DNA of 7,964 nt from Sedimentisphaerales bacterium (lineage in GTDB: Bacteria; Planctomycetota; Phycisphaerae; Sedimentisphaerales; SM23-30): the NCBI GenBank assembly GCA_016932145.1, contig JAFGDI010000237.1:1-7964 (forward strand), written 5' to 3'. A program made the translations under genes and the position numbers. Each line of letters opens with the position of its first letter. Position 1 is the first letter of the stretch. The notes under the pieces are model-generated. The model searched no databases and was not told the origin of the DNA. It saw only the letters and a list, made by a program, of their open reading frames with translations. This document shows positions 7,070 to 7,964 of this stretch, piece by piece.

Positions 7070-7109
7070 AAGACAGATAGCTGGACAGATAAGAGTACAC
7101 GGACCGAAC

Positions 7110-7964
7110 TTGCCAACATATTTTGAGGACAGACATATAGCTGAGATCCTTCAAGCAACTGACATAGTCAGTCTTGTGGGGACATATATGGCCTTAAAAC
7201 AGCAAGGTAAAGATTTTGTGGGTTTGTGTCCTTTTCATAACGACCGTCGGCCCAGTATGTATGTTAGTCCGAGTAAGCAGTTATTCAAATGCTTCTCATG
7301 TGGTGCGGGCGGAGATGTTATTAAATTTATAATGCTCAAGGAAAGAATGACCTTTCCAGAGTCGGTTAAGTATCTGGCCGAGCGGGCAAATATTATTTTG
7401 CCGGAGCGTACAGGTAAGGTCGCCTCACCGGCAGGTGAATATGACCGAAACGCTTTGGAACAGGTGAATCGCTGGGCAGCGAAGTATTATCGCTGTCAAT
7501 ATGACGATGAACAGGAAGGGCAGATTGCCCGAGATTATATAGCCAGTCGCGGTATCAGCGAAGCAACCAGTCGCAAATTCGGACTGGGCTGGGCTGGTAA
7601 AGGCTGGGACAACTTGGTAAATGCGGCGCGAGCCGACAATATTGACCTTAAAGCTTTGCACAAGCTGGGTTTAGTGATAGAAAAAGATAGCGGTGGCTAT
7701 TATGACCGGTTCCGTGAACGGGTAATGTTCCCGGTTTTGGACAGCCTTAAGCGGGTAATAGCCTTTGGCGGCAGGACATTAGCCGGTGACCCGGCGAAAT
7801 ATATGAACAGCCCAGAAAGCGAGCTGTTTGACAAAAGCAGCAATCTTTACGGGCTGCATGCAGCTAAAGATGCCATTGTCGCCGAAAAGGCAGCCATTGT
7901 AGTAGAAGGTTATACCGACTGTATTATGGCACACCAGCGAGGTGTATGTAATGTAGTGGCAACC
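7110..7964 (+). CDS. dnaG: DNA primase DnaG (N-terminal half, cut by window edge)
   Basis: Makes RNA primers for DNA replication at the fork, working with the replicative helicase. The 285 residues present cover the CHC2 zinc-binding domain, with C40, H43, C61 and C64 in 'LCPFH' and 'CFSCG', then the primase core with 'YDRFRERVMFPV' (198-209) and 'YMNSPE' (231-236), and the start of the TOPRIM fold with 'VVEGYTD' (264-270), where E266 is the conserved catalytic glutamate. The later TOPRIM acidic residues and the helicase-binding domain lie beyond the right edge. The start is TTG at 7110: the frame is open only from the TGA at 7059-7061, no ATG or GTG occurs between, and the family sequence begins almost at once ('YFEDRHIAEIL'). 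The ribosome-binding site is weak (GGA at 7101-7103, 6 nt away). A strong promoter lies about 70 bp upstream; the gene is divergent from the hydrolase. Confidence 0.95.
   Translation, partial: MPTYFEDRHIAEILQATDIVSLVGTYMALKQQGKDFVGLCPFHNDRRPSMYVSPSKQLFKCFSCGAGGDVIKFIMLKERMTFPESVKYLAERANIILPERTGKVASPAGEYDRNALEQVNRWAAKYYRCQYDDEQEGQIARDYIASRGISEATSRKFGLGWAGKGWDNLVNAARADNIDLKALHKLGLVIEKDSGGYYDRFRERVMFPVLDSLKRVIAFGGRTLAGDPAKYMNSPESELFDKSSNLYGLHAAKDAIVAEKAAIVVEGYTDCIMAHQRGVCNVVAT

Larger units (their letters stand above)
6189..7109. other. 921-bp AT-rich divergent intergenic region between the GH2 gene and dnaG
   Basis: No intact gene of ordinary length was recognised on either strand. Contents from left to right: the GH2 ribosome-binding site and -10 box; a stop-free plus-strand reading with protein-like character (6209-6478); a 9-pair inverted repeat (6325-6333 with 6385-6393) enclosing AGCAG/CTGCT (6360-6364 with 6371-6375); GCCAT/ATGGC (6571-6575 with 6583-6587); a terminator-like hairpin (6722-6750); a TATAAT at 6815-6820 without a good -35; a tandem repeat (6826-6846); AACTGT/ACAGTT (6882-6887 with 6898-6903); T8-C-A9 (6927-6944); and the dnaG promoter and leader. 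Confidence 0.6.

Noticed and set aside
6189..7109. Replication origin in the intergenic gap near dnaG
   Set aside because: AT-rich tracts are present, but I found no TTATNCACA-type DnaA boxes and no dnaA or dnaN gene.
7425..7661. 78-residue minus-strand frame inside dnaG
   Set aside because: It is antisense to the conserved primase core and has no recognisable feature.

Overview
The window looks like a chromosomal segment of a planctomycete, most likely class Phycisphaerae (Sedimentisphaerales-like). The main clue is the large secreted glycoside hydrolase. It ends in a pair of dockerin-like calcium loops joined by a short linker with two cysteines and closing on a 'GNWL' motif. It also carries LamG and fibronectin-III modules with the 'YYWRVDEVN' signature. 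This architecture is typical of polysaccharide-degrading planctomycetes. The placement rests on protein style only, not on a marker gene.

Layout. Positions 1-1562 (minus) hold most of serA, D-3-phosphoglycerate dehydrogenase; only its last few codons lie beyond the left edge. Positions 1563-1871 hold a serA promoter with a near-consensus -10 box, a leader of about 180 nt rich in inverted repeats, and the terminator of the next gene. Positions 1872-6188 (minus) hold one intact 1438-residue, multi-domain, secreted glycoside hydrolase family 2 enzyme. Positions 6189-7109 are a 921-bp AT-rich divergent intergenic region. It contains the hydrolase promoter, several inverted repeats, an orphan terminator-like hairpin, a short tandem repeat and poly-A/poly-T tracts. 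Near its right end is a nearly perfect sigma-70-type promoter for the next gene. Positions 7110-7964 (plus) hold the N-terminal half of dnaG, DNA primase, cut by the right edge.

How the genes relate. serA and dnaG are housekeeping genes (serine biosynthesis; replication priming). The hydrolase between them is an accessory, exported catabolic gene with its own promoter region and its own strong terminator. It therefore appears to be a stand-alone transcription unit rather than part of an operon or a polysaccharide-utilisation cluster. I see no tRNA, rRNA, CRISPR array, insertion sequence or phage gene. No clearly new biological system is visible. The points most worth checking are the possible switch-like structure in the serA leader, the orphan hairpin and possible decayed coding sequence in the 921-bp gap, and the undetermined substrate of the hydrolase.
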